The position numbers were made by a program, and so were the translations under genes. From NCBI GenBank assembly GCA_937773555.1, contig CALJVT010000005.1, positions 372,001 through 436,000 of the forward strand: 64,000 nt of DNA, given 5' to 3'. Of this stretch, positions 36,856 to 45,192 are shown piece by piece (within the stretch, counting starts at the first letter, position 1; the number at the start of each line of letters is the position of its first letter). Under the pieces are notes generated by a model. The model worked only from the letters and a program-made list of their open reading frames with translations, was not told the DNA's origin and ran no database searches. The stretch comes from an uncultured Pseudomonadales bacterium. Lineage in GTDB: Bacteria; Pseudomonadota; Gammaproteobacteria; Pseudomonadales; Balneatricaceae.

Positions 36856-38127
36856 TTGAGTTATGCCACCGTGTCTTTTGCCGATTTACTGCTGGATCAA
36901 GAACTACTTCTCGCCCTTGCAGAACATGAGTTTACCCAGCCCACAGCCATTCAACAACAAGCTATTCCACCCCTTTTGGAAGGCTCCAATGTGTTGGCCT
37001 CGGCGCCTACTGGCACAGGTAAAACCCTAGCTTTTGTGTTGCCAGCATTACAACATATTTTAGACACACCAAGGCAAGAAGTGGGCACTCCAAAAGTACT
37101 TATTCTTAGCCCTACCCGCGAACTAGCTCGCCAAACCTATGATCAAATTGAGCAACTAGTTGCCCATAATCATTTAACGAGCTGTCTCATTGTTGGCGGC
37201 GTACCCTTTGGTATGCAAAAAGCCATGGTGGCCGAAACCATCGACGTGCTTGTGGCTACCCCTGGCCGTTTGTTAGAAATCGAAGAGCACATGGCGCTCG
37301 ATTTATCCCTAGTGACTGTATTTGTGATCGACGAAGCAGACCGCATGTTAGATTTGGGCTTTATTCAGGCCATCCATCAAATTTCAGATATGCTGCCTCT
37401 TGAACGTCAAACATCTATGTTCTCTGCCACTTTAGAAGGCGATAAGGTGCAAGCTTTTGCTCACGATCTGCTTTCAGATAACGCCGTGCAAGTGGCTGTA
37501 GAAGCACCACGTCACGTGGCTAAAAAAATCACTCAATCTGTTTACCAAGCAGACAATGAACAACATAAAGAACACCTGCTTAAAGCCTTATTGCGCCTGC
37601 ATGAAGTGAAGCAAGCCATTGTTTTTGTGAACAGTAAAAAGCAAGTAGACACTTGGCTTAAAGTGATCCGTACCCTAGGCATTCAGTGCACAGGATTACA
37701 CGGCGATCTGCGCCAAAGTGATCGCAACCAGCAAATTAAAGACATGCGTCGTGGCCGTACCAAAGTAATGGTCGCTACTGACGTTATGGCTCGTGGTGTT
37801 GACCTACCCGGCCTAACCCACGTTATTAACGTACACATGCCAGAAAAAGCAGACAGTTATGTTCACCGTGCAGGCCGAACGGGTCGTGATGGCGCAGATG
37901 GTAGTGTGTGGTCTATTGTAGACGCAATGGATTGGCCAAACTTAGGCCGTATTGAACGTTACATTGGCAACAGCATTAGCCGTGAAATATTCCCAGGGTT
38001 CTCACCCAAGAAAGAAGAACCTGCGGTATTGAAAAAGGTGAAAGCGAAAAAACCAAAAGTGTCTAAATCAGATAAAGCTAAAGCTGACAAAGCCAAAGCC
38101 AAGAAAGCCAAAAAGTCTAAAAAATAA
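36856..38127 (+). CDS. srmB: DEAD-box RNA helicase, SrmB-like
   Basis: A 423-residue DEAD-box helicase. The Q motif FTQPTAIQQQAI, Walker A APTGTGKT near 50, DEAD as VIDEADRMLDLGF, SAT and the C-terminal motif HRAGRTGRDG are all present. The basic tail (KKVKAKKPKVSKSDKAK and similar repeats) is long and Lys/Ala-rich, fitting an RNA-binding tail. The N-terminus resembles SrmB, which helps assemble the 50S ribosomal subunit, more than other DEAD proteins. The start is a TTG at 36856, or a GTG at 36871 (MSFADLLLDQ); the choice is open. Monocistronic. Confidence 0.82.
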   Translation: MSYATVSFADLLLDQELLLALAEHEFTQPTAIQQQAIPPLLEGSNVLASAPTGTGKTLAFVLPALQHILDTPRQEVGTPKVLILSPTRELARQTYDQIEQLVAHNHLTSCLIVGGVPFGMQKAMVAETIDVLVATPGRLLEIEEHMALDLSLVTVFVIDEADRMLDLGFIQAIHQISDMLPLERQTSMFSATLEGDKVQAFAHDLLSDNAVQVAVEAPRHVAKKITQSVYQADNEQHKEHLLKALLRLHEVKQAIVFVNSKKQVDTWLKVIRTLGIQCTGLHGDLRQSDRNQQIKDMRRGRTKVMVATDVMARGVDLPGLTHVINVHMPEKADSYVHRAGRTGRDGADGSVWSIVDAMDWPNLGRIERYIGNSISREIFPGFSPKKEEPAVLKKVKAKKPKVSKSDKAKADKAKAKKAKKSKK

Positions 38128-38237
38128 TTAAACCCTTTACCTACCTAGCATTGTATTAAAGCTATCTACAGGTGGGTCGGTTATTTATTACTCCAGAAAG
38201 GGATTAAGTGGCTAGGCGGTATTACCTGGTGTTTTGC

Positions 38238-39338
38238 CTATTTGTTGATGGAAAAATCAATTATTCGAGATTGTGAAGCCGCTTCTTGGGCGGCCATTCC
38301 CATTTGTACAGCTATTAAACCATCTTTTAGCGTCACTTCAGGCTGTTGGTTTCCCAGCACCACTTGCTGGAACTTTTGGTGCTGGTAGTAAGTAGAGCCG
38401 TTATGATCGCCAGCTTGCAGAAGTTGAGTGTCTACTGGTATATCAAGAATTTTTGGGCCTTTGGGTTCTCTTGGGCTAACAATTACCCTGGGGGTTGGGG
38501 CTGGGCCGAGATGTGTTGGCCAAAAGCGACTTGGGCCTGGCACAAAACACTCCACCTTGCACTCAGTTCCAACTGCTGAAATTTCTTCTTGATAGGTTGA
38601 CCCTTCTGCAAACATACAAAGCTCTAGCATAGCTCGTGAGCCCGATTCAAAGTCAACGATGACATAACCATTGTCCCAAATATCAGGGGTACGCCCATTA
38701 TACGTTTCTTCTAAATGATTATTAGTTTGTCCAGCAGATGCCATAATCCTTAAAGGCTCAGATTTCATTATGAGGCGCATTAGATCAAAAAAATGACAAC
38801 ATTTTTCAACAAATGTACCCCCAGAATTTTCGTTGAACCTGTTCCAGTCATTCACCTTTTCTAAAAACGGAAACCGATGTTCCTTAATGGTCAGCAGCTT
38901 TACACCGCCTGATAAAGCATTAGCTTCGCTGATCAGCTTGGCAACAGGGGGCATGTAGCGATATTCCATGGCCACCCAAATGGGCTTAGGGTAGTTTTCG
39001 GTGAGCTCTTTTATAAGCGTGGCATCATCTGGGTTAGTTATTAAAGGTTTTTCTACCAATATAGGCAGTGGGTTAAGTGAGGCGATCAGCTTTAATTGCT
39101 GGGCATGCAAAAAGTTTGGGCTCACAATCACTAAACAGTCTAGATCTTTTCGCCCTAGCAATGCGTCTATGGAGGGCTCAAATTCAGCTTCTGGTGCCAG
39201 TTGTTTGGCGGCGGCTCTCATGTCCTGATCGGGTTCAAAAATTGCTGCGATACGGGTGTACTCAAGGAGTTTAATATTCTTGATGTGTTCTTGGCCCATC
39301 ATGCCGCATCCGATCATGCCATAGTTTAAAACTGTCAC
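38238..39338 (-). CDS. Gfo/Idh/MocA family oxidoreductase, candidate NAD-dependent glycosidase
   Basis: A 366-residue Gfo/Idh/MocA protein. NAD(P)-binding GCGMMG lies at 10-15 and the conserved EKP at 96-98 (LVEKPLI). The segment NDWNRFNENSGGTFVEKCCHFFDLMRLI holds the usual G-T-x-x-E-x-x-x-H-x-x-D active-site pattern. Members oxidise sugars, and some are NAD-dependent glycosidases (family GH188) that cleave sulfoquinovosides. It is co-directional with the GntR gene 28 bases upstream and faces an SsuD-like monooxygenase cluster. That neighbourhood makes a sulfoquinovoside or other sugar the natural guess. A sugar dehydrogenase role is equally possible from sequence alone. Confidence 0.85.
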   Translation of the reverse strand: MTVLNYGMIGCGMMGQEHIKNIKLLEYTRIAAIFEPDQDMRAAAKQLAPEAEFEPSIDALLGRKDLDCLVIVSPNFLHAQQLKLIASLNPLPILVEKPLITNPDDATLIKELTENYPKPIWVAMEYRYMPPVAKLISEANALSGGVKLLTIKEHRFPFLEKVNDWNRFNENSGGTFVEKCCHFFDLMRLIMKSEPLRIMASAGQTNNHLEETYNGRTPDIWDNGYVIVDFESGSRAMLELCMFAEGSTYQEEISAVGTECKVECFVPGPSRFWPTHLGPAPTPRVIVSPREPKGPKILDIPVDTQLLQAGDHNGSTYYQHQKFQQVVLGNQQPEVTLKDGLIAVQMGMAAQEAASQSRIIDFSINK

Positions 39339-39366
39339 AAAAAACCCCTATTATTGAGCACTTTAA

Positions 39367-40122
39367 TTATTTGATACGCGCGACATAACGCGCAACTTCT
39401 GGGTTAAACCATGTGAGTGAATATTCAGCAAGCATATTGGTTTGATCATAGCTTTTACGCTCTATATATCCCCATATTTTATGCTCATTATTTAAGCTGC
39501 TAGCGCTTGTTTTTTGGGCAAATGTAATAGGCGTCCAATCTGGAATCTTATTGACGCTCACTTGATCTTCTACACCGGTGATCCAAAATTTAAGATTTTC
39601 ACGATAAAACAAATATAACGAGTCGGACAAATCTTCCACACTTACGTTTCTATTTTTAGGTGCATCGATCCATATCTCCTCAATCGCACTATTAATCGAG
39701 TTTAAGCGTCTTAATCTTCTTATTCTGAAGCCGTCGGCAGCAGTTCCAAATTGAGGACCTAATGCTGGGAAATATTCAGCTTTGTTCAACCTTTCAACGG
39801 ATAAAACTTGAGCCGTTGGCAGCCCTCCTCCTTTGAGTAACTCCAATCGGAAAAAGCTGTATATGGTGTCAATATTTTGAGACTGTTTAGGTTTGCGAAC
39901 ATAATTACCAGAGCCTTGCACACGCTCCAAAAGGCCTTTTTGTGTCAGTTCCAACAGTGCCTTACGCAAGGTGCCAACGGCCACCCCAAGCTCATCTGCC
40001 ATCAAACGTTCAGATGCCAAACGTGATCCGTCGGCCAATATGCCGGCTTGAATTTCACGCGCCAACATTTCGCTGATTTCGACATGGAGTGGTAAACGAT
40101 TTTTTGATAATGCGGTTTTCAT
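39367..40122 (-). CDS. GntR family transcriptional regulator (UTRA effector domain)
   Basis: A 251-residue HutC-type GntR regulator. The winged helix covers about residues 8-75 (REIQAGILADGSRLASERLM, ELGVAVGTLRKALLEL, GLLERVQGSGNYV). The effector domain follows (RIRRLRRLNSINSAIEEIWI and SLTWFNPEVARYVARI at the end). It starts at ATG 40122 (MKTALSKNRLPLHVEI); an in-frame extension to 40173 adds a segment that overlaps the direct repeats. Its position between the Gfo/Idh gene and the divergent monooxygenase operon makes it the likely local regulator, with its effector a pathway sugar. Confidence 0.88.
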   Translation of the reverse strand: MKTALSKNRLPLHVEISEMLAREIQAGILADGSRLASERLMADELGVAVGTLRKALLELTQKGLLERVQGSGNYVRKPKQSQNIDTIYSFFRLELLKGGGLPTAQVLSVERLNKAEYFPALGPQFGTAADGFRIRRLRRLNSINSAIEEIWIDAPKNRNVSVEDLSDSLYLFYRENLKFWITGVEDQVSVNKIPDWTPITFAQKTSASSLNNEHKIWGYIERKSYDQTNMLAEYSLTWFNPEVARYVARIK

Positions 40123-40144
40123 ATAATGTGTAATTTTCTTGTTA

Positions 40145-40173
40145 ATTGATACACTATTGATATATTGATACAC
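40145..40173. promoter_or_regulatory. Candidate GntR operator, direct repeats
   Basis: ATTGATACAC occurs twice, at 40145-40154 and 40164-40173, a 19-base period (about two helix turns), in the 102-base gap between the GntR ATG and the divergent monooxygenase. The first copy includes TTGATA, which could serve as a -35 box. Binding is inferred. Confidence 0.45.
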
Positions 40174-40224
40174 AATTGTTACAGTAATTGAAATAGCTTA
40201 ATTAATCAATGGAAGAAATCTAAC

Positions 40225-41382
40225 TTGTCTATCGTCCCAATAAGATCACAAGACACTAATGGCGCAGAAATCGCATGGTTTGCGCCTTTGTGTTCGGATG
40301 ACTACCAGCATCTGGGAGTACCTGAAGGCGAGTTGCGCTCTTCATGGGAAAACACGTCAAACATTATCCAAACGGCAGACAAGCTTGGTTATCGAAATAT
40401 TTTATGCCCTTCTTCTTATCAAGTGGGGCAAGACACGCTTACATTTGTGGCAGGTAATGCCCCTCTAACTGAAAGTATTAACATGCTAGCCGCTGTAAGG
40501 TGCGGTGAAATGCACCCTATTATGCTTGCGCGCACCATTGCCACACTTGACCACATGATGAAAGGGCGCTTAACCGTTAATATTATTTCTTCAGATTTCC
40601 CAGGCCAAAAAGAAGACAGTGCCTATCGTTATCAACGCTCTCGCGAGGTTGTTGAAATTTTAAAACAAGCCTGGACTCAGGATGAAATTAACATTCAAGG
40701 TCAAATTTATAACTTTGAGAATGTGCCTACAGGGCCTGCAAAGCCTTACCAGCAAAACGGTGGTCCACTGCTATATTTTGGTGGTTACTCACCGTCTGCA
40801 TTAGATTTATGCGGGGAGCATTGTGATGTCTATCTGATGTGGCCAGAAAAGCAAGACGCACTGGCAGATCGTATGAAAGCCGTTAATGAGTGTGCGCAAA
40901 AATATGGCCGTGTACTGGATTATGGGCTTCGCGTGCATATGATCGTTCGTGATACCGAAACCGAAGCAAAAGAGTACGCAAGAGAGTTAGTTTCCAAGCT
41001 AGATGACGAGCAGGGTAAACTCATTCGTGAAAGGGCCTTAGATGCCACTTCTTTAGGAGTTTCGCACCAAACAAAAAATCGTGAGCTAGCTGATTTGGAA
41101 GGTTATATAGAGCCCCATTTGTGGACAGGCGTTGGTCGTGCGCGTTCGGGCTGCGGTGCTGCATTGGTTGGCTCTGCAGATCAGATTTTAACCCAGATTG
41201 AAAAGTACAAAAAAATGGGTATTCGAGCTTTTATATTCTCAGGTTATCCGCACCTTCAAGAATGTGAAATATTTGGTGAAAAAGTTCTTCCACACCTTGA
41301 AACATGTTCATTACCCCAGCTGCAAGGCCGGGTTCCATCATCTACACCACATACACCGCTAGGCATAGGAGAAAGACGTTAA
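40225..41382 (+). CDS. SsuD-like FMNH2-dependent monooxygenase (sulfoquinovose monooxygenase candidate)
   Basis: A 385-residue bacterial luciferase-like monooxygenase of the alkanesulfonate group. These enzymes use reduced FMN and O2 to cleave the C-S bond, releasing sulfite and an aldehyde. Residues aligning with the E. coli SsuD active site are present: Arg236 and His238 (GLRVHMIVRD) for SsuD Arg226/His228, Arg307 (GVGRARSGCGAALVG) for Arg297, and Cys61 for Cys54. The C-terminal SGYPHLQE loop also matches. TTG start at 40225 after GGAAG. It is coupled to the aldo-keto reductase (stop and start overlap by one base) and a flavin reductase follows. This trio matches smoC, smoB, smoA of the sulfo-SMO pathway. 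Plain alkanesulfonate use is the alternative. Confidence 0.85.
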   Translation: MSIVPIRSQDTNGAEIAWFAPLCSDDYQHLGVPEGELRSSWENTSNIIQTADKLGYRNILCPSSYQVGQDTLTFVAGNAPLTESINMLAAVRCGEMHPIMLARTIATLDHMMKGRLTVNIISSDFPGQKEDSAYRYQRSREVVEILKQAWTQDEINIQGQIYNFENVPTGPAKPYQQNGGPLLYFGGYSPSALDLCGEHCDVYLMWPEKQDALADRMKAVNECAQKYGRVLDYGLRVHMIVRDTETEAKEYARELVSKLDDEQGKLIRERALDATSLGVSHQTKNRELADLEGYIEPHLWTGVGRARSGCGAALVGSADQILTQIEKYKKMGIRAFIFSGYPHLQECEIFGEKVLPHLETCSLPQLQGRVPSSTPHTPLGIGERR

Positions 41383-42284
41383 TGCAACGCATAGCACTCT
41401 CAAAGGATTTAGAATTAAGTCAAATTATATATGGCATGTGGCGTTTGGGGGATGATCAAGACACCTCCACTGCCGCTGTGCAAGCCAAGATAGAAGCGTG
41501 TTTAGAACAAGGGATAACATCACTGGATCAAGCAGACATTTATGGTGGCTATGCTGCTGAAGCTATACTTGGAAAGTGTTTTTCTGCTGCTTCACACTTA
41601 CGAGATAAGGTGGAGATAATTACAAAGTGCGACATCGTAGCGCCAGCGGGTCGCTATGAAAGTGCCCGCGTGAAATATTATGATACCTCTGCTGCACATA
41701 TCAATTATTCAGTTGAATGTTCTTTAACCGAAATGCACATAGAGCATATTGACTGCTTGTTAGTTCACCGTCCCGACCCTTTAATGGACCATGAAGAAAC
41801 TGGACGCGCATTAGATGAACTGGTGACATCGGGCAAAGTGGGATCTGTTGGTGTTTCCAACTTTAAACCTCATGATTGGACCCTGCTGCAATCGGCTATG
41901 AGCAACAAACTGGTCACTAACCAAATTGAGCTTAGTGTGTTGGAAACTAGCGCTTTAACTAATGGCGATCTTGCCTTTCTGCAAGAACGTAAAATTAAAC
42001 CTATGGCTTGGTCCCCTCTTGGTGGAGGGTCATTGTTTAGTGATAACGACGAAAAAAGTAAGGCCATTCTTACCTGCTTATCTCGCATTGCCAATGAACA
42101 AAACACCACTGCAGATGCAGTAGCCATTGCATGGCTATTAAAGCATCCATGCAACATTTTACCGGTGATGGGCACCAACAACCTTAGCCGTATTAAATCA
42201 TTATCCAGCGCGCTAAAAGTGAATCTTGATCGTCAAGCATGGTTTGAAATTTATACCGCCTCGCTTGGACATGAAGTAGCTTAA
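41382..42284 (+). CDS. Aldo-keto reductase (SmoB-like, 6-oxo-glucose reductase candidate)
   Basis: A 300-residue aldo-keto reductase. The catalytic tetrad is present: Asp49 and Tyr54 (LDQADIYGG), Lys82 (ITKCD) and His129 (LLVHRPDP). The start MQRIALSKDLELSQIIYGMW and the segment KVEIITKCDIVAPAGR resemble, as I recall the family, the SmoB subgroup, which reduces 6-oxo-glucose to glucose with NADPH after desulfonation of sulfoquinovose. ATG 41382 overlaps the last base of the monooxygenase stop and follows AGGAGAAAG. An upstream frame to 41304 lies inside the monooxygenase gene. It is followed 4 bases later by the flavin reductase gene. Confidence 0.87.
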   Translation: MQRIALSKDLELSQIIYGMWRLGDDQDTSTAAVQAKIEACLEQGITSLDQADIYGGYAAEAILGKCFSAASHLRDKVEIITKCDIVAPAGRYESARVKYYDTSAAHINYSVECSLTEMHIEHIDCLLVHRPDPLMDHEETGRALDELVTSGKVGSVGVSNFKPHDWTLLQSAMSNKLVTNQIELSVLETSALTNGDLAFLQERKIKPMAWSPLGGGSLFSDNDEKSKAILTCLSRIANEQNTTADAVAIAWLLKHPCNILPVMGTNNLSRIKSLSSALKVNLDRQAWFEIYTASLGHEVA

Positions 42285-42288
42285 TATT

Positions 42289-42840
42289 ATGCACACAACC
42301 TCTCAATCCAACTTAAAGCCTGTTCTTATGCCCAAAGACCTAACGACTATTAAAGATACTATGACCGTGCCCAGTGTTGATAATCAAAAAGATTTCAGGC
42401 GTGCTTTAGGGCAATTTGGAACTGGCGTCACTATTGTTACAGCTCATGACAACCATTGCCCCATTGGCATGACTGTAAATTCATTTGCATCAGTTTCATT
42501 AGATCCTGCTTTAGTTTTATGGTCTGTAGCAAACAAGTCTGAAAGAAGAGATGGGTTTTGTAATGCTGGCTTTTTTGCAGTGCATATTTTAGCAGAAGAT
42601 CAGACCGATCTCGCACTAAACTTTGCCAAAAACCCAACACCCTTTGAAACATGCGAATGGCATCTTGGCAAACATCACCTACCCGTTTTACCTAGGGCCA
42701 TAGCCAGGTTTGAATGTAGCATTCACACCACATATGACGGCGGAGACCACACTATAATCATTGGCAAAGTAGAACAGTTTACGCATAACGAGGGCAAGCC
42801 TTTGATGTTTGTTGGAGGCCATTTTGGTAAGTTTTCATAA
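42289..42840 (+). CDS. Flavin reductase domain protein (SmoA-like)
   Basis: A 183-residue FMN-binding flavin reductase. The family motif FRRALGQFGTGVTIVTAHD, NSFASVSLDPALVLWSV and FECSIHTTYDGGDHTIIIG are present. It makes the reduced flavin that the SsuD-like monooxygenase consumes. The true start is uncertain: the first ~24 residues before TMTVPSVDNQKDF are not typical, so ATG 42328 or 42361 could be used. It is 4 bases after the aldo-keto reductase stop, third in the operon, and 42 bases before the TRAP genes. Confidence 0.87.
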   Translation: MHTTSQSNLKPVLMPKDLTTIKDTMTVPSVDNQKDFRRALGQFGTGVTIVTAHDNHCPIGMTVNSFASVSLDPALVLWSVANKSERRDGFCNAGFFAVHILAEDQTDLALNFAKNPTPFETCEWHLGKHHLPVLPRAIARFECSIHTTYDGGDHTIIIGKVEQFTHNEGKPLMFVGGHFGKFS

Positions 42841-42882
42841 TAGCCTTGCCCACCACAAAGACACTTTTAAGTACACAGTATT

Positions 42883-43500
42883 ATGAAAGCGATCAGTGCC
42901 ATTGTAGAAGTGACTCTAGAGGGACTAGACACGATTAATACTCGTGCACTTTTATTTGGCCGCACCATAGGATTGGTTGCGCTTGGGTTGATGGTGCTGG
43001 TGATTTTGGCGCAAATATTTTTCAGGTATGTGCTTAATAACGCCCTTCCGTGGCCAGAAGAAGCCGCAAGAGGCTTGATGATTTGGATGATGGCACTGGT
43101 TGCACCTTCTGCGTATCGTTATACAGGCTTTGTCTCTATTGATATGTTGCATGACCTCATACCCGCCCGCCTTAAAAATTACTTGGTACTGGCGATATTA
43201 TTACTGTGTTCTTTTGTCTCTGTCATCATGCTACAGCATGCATGGTCTCATTTTTCTGCACCCTTATTATTTGACTCGTCAGGCTTAAACAGGTTGTTAC
43301 AAGACACAGGGATAAACCAGCTTTTAGGTACAAAAATACAGTTTAGAACCGCTTATATATATTTAGCCATGAGTGTTTTGCTCATGCTTATTTTAATGGT
43401 TTCTCTAGAATTGATTCTTCGCCAATTAGCCAGAATTATATGGGGCAATGAACGCTTTCCTATCCCCAAAATTCCTACTGAAATGGCGGTAAATTCCTAA
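42883..43500 (+). CDS. TRAP transporter small permease (DctQ)
   Basis: A 205-residue DctQ subunit with four membrane helices and the family motif VLNNALPWPEEAARGLMIWM at about 47-66. It stabilises the large permease of a sodium-driven TRAP importer. It sits 42 bases after the flavin reductase; its stop overlaps the start of the DctM gene (TAATG). A TRAP system in this operon should import the compound the enzymes use. Confidence 0.92.
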   Translation: MKAISAIVEVTLEGLDTINTRALLFGRTIGLVALGLMVLVILAQIFFRYVLNNALPWPEEAARGLMIWMMALVAPSAYRYTGFVSIDMLHDLIPARLKNYLVLAILLLCSFVSVIMLQHAWSHFSAPLLFDSSGLNRLLQDTGINQLLGTKIQFRTAYIYLAMSVLLMLILMVSLELILRQLARIIWGNERFPIPKIPTEMAVNS

Positions 43501-45035
43501 TGTTAGCTTGGTTCTTACCCCTATTCCTTATATTTTTGATGATTGGAGTTCCAGTATATTTCGCGATGCTTGCCGCCCCTGGTTTCATGCTCTATTTCAA
43601 CGGGCAAGAGCGAGATATTGCGTTGATGTATCGCAATATTTTTAACGGCATCGATAATGGTGTGTTGCTGGCTATTCCTTTTTTCATGCTCGCTGGCGAG
43701 TTAATGAACAAAGCGGGCATAACAGAACGTTTAGTGGCCTTTTCTCAGACCCTTATTGGTTCGGTAAGAGGTGGGCTTGCACAAGTAAACATTCTATCTT
43801 CAATGCTTTTTGCAGGGATGTCAGGGTCAGCGGTTGCTGATACTTCTGCACTGGGCTCTATGCTCATTCCGGCAATGGAAAAACAAGGCTACACCCGAAA
43901 GTTTGCAGCCGCGATTACCGCCGCATCGTCAGTTATTGGGCCCATAATCCCTCCTTCAGGCATTATGATCATTTATGCTTATGTAATGGAAGTTTCAGTG
44001 GCGGCTTTATTTGCCGGAGGTATCATCCCAGGCATTTTGGTGGGTATGGGTTTGATGATCGTCACAAGGCTAATGGCTAACAAATATGAATTCCCTCCAG
44101 CAAAACGTTTTGTTATTGAAGGGGTAAGTATCTCTGCTGCTGAAAACCTTGCCGCCCGTGTGATTGCTCGATTGATGATCGCATTCATCTTATACCCATT
44201 GGTAGTCAAAGTTGTCAATCTTGACATAGGGAGCTATTCCACAACCCTATCACTACATTTTGCTGGTGCATTAATAGTGACAGAAACTCTATTTCAAATT
44301 CAAAGACGCTTGGTATCTAATGACTTTAGGATAGTGGCAAAGCGCGCTGTACTGCCTTTGCTAACCCCAGTTATCATTTTGGGTGGTATTTTAGGTGGTG
44401 TCGCCACTCCTACAGAAGCCTCTGCTCTTGCTGTTGCCTACACAGCACTGCTAGGCTTAATTATTTTACGTTCTATAAATTTAAAAGATCTTGGGCCCAT
44501 TTTGGTGAAGTCTGCCATCACCTCATCCGTGGTTTTATTGTTGGTTGGCGCAGCCATGGCGTTCAAAACTGTGGTGAGTCTTTCTCATATCGCAGAAGAT
44601 TTAGCCGTCTACATATTGGCTTTAACTAACAACCCTCTTCTACTGTTACTGTTAATCAACCTTTTGTTGTTTATTGTGGGTATGTTTTTAGATGCAGGGC
44701 CTGCAATTATAATATTAGGGCCTATTTTGGCACCCATATTTATTGATTTAGGCATTCATCCCGTTCATTTCGCCATGATCATGTCCGTTAATTTAACCGT
44801 TGGACTTGCCACCCCTCCCATGGGCTTAGTGCTGTTTGTAGCTTCGTCTGTTTCAGGCGTAAAAGTAGAAACAATATCAAAGGCAATATTGCCTTTTTTA
44901 GCAGTCGAAATTTTTGTTATCTTCCTCATAACCTATTTTCCTATCATTTCATTAGGTATTCCATCGTGGTTAGGGTTTGTTAAAGATGTCGATTTGGTGG
45001 GGCCAATAGCTGGCTTCTTTTTACAACCAAATTAA
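43500..45035 (+). CDS. TRAP transporter large permease (DctM)
   Basis: A 511-residue DctM permease with about 12-14 hydrophobic segments. The family motifs are LSSMLFAGMSGSAVADTSAL near 98, GPIIPPSGIMIIYA near 147 and the second-half GLATPPMGLVLF. The length is larger than the usual 425, with an added membrane segment region around 240-290 (the LIVTETLFQIQRRLVSND loop). It catalyses sodium-coupled uptake with DctQ and DctP. A leader of 157 bases separates it from the DctP gene. Confidence 0.92.
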   Translation: MLAWFLPLFLIFLMIGVPVYFAMLAAPGFMLYFNGQERDIALMYRNIFNGIDNGVLLAIPFFMLAGELMNKAGITERLVAFSQTLIGSVRGGLAQVNILSSMLFAGMSGSAVADTSALGSMLIPAMEKQGYTRKFAAAITAASSVIGPIIPPSGIMIIYAYVMEVSVAALFAGGIIPGILVGMGLMIVTRLMANKYEFPPAKRFVIEGVSISAAENLAARVIARLMIAFILYPLVVKVVNLDIGSYSTTLSLHFAGALIVTETLFQIQRRLVSNDFRIVAKRAVLPLLTPVIILGGILGGVATPTEASALAVAYTALLGLIILRSINLKDLGPILVKSAITSSVVLLLVGAAMAFKTVVSLSHIAEDLAVYILALTNNPLLLLLLINLLLFIVGMFLDAGPAIIILGPILAPIFIDLGIHPVHFAMIMSVNLTVGLATPPMGLVLFVASSVSGVKVETISKAILPFLAVEIFVIFLITYFPIISLGIPSWLGFVKDVDLVGPIAGFFLQPN

Positions 45036-45192
45036 GGAGTTTACGCATTTTCCTTATTCTTCAAGAACATATTAGTTGTTCTGGCAAGCCTTAACAGGGC
45101 TCCTTTTGAAGAGGAAAATTTTGAAACTGACGAAATTAAAACATTCGTCAATAATAAAAAGGGGCATAAGCCCAATTTACTGAGGAGTTTAG

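Noticed and set aside
40225-41382. Simple alkanesulfonate (SsuD) role for the monooxygenase
   Set aside because: Set aside as first choice because no ssuABC importer is nearby, whereas an aldo-keto reductase and flavin reductase are coupled to it, as in sulfosugar pathways. It remains the main alternative.
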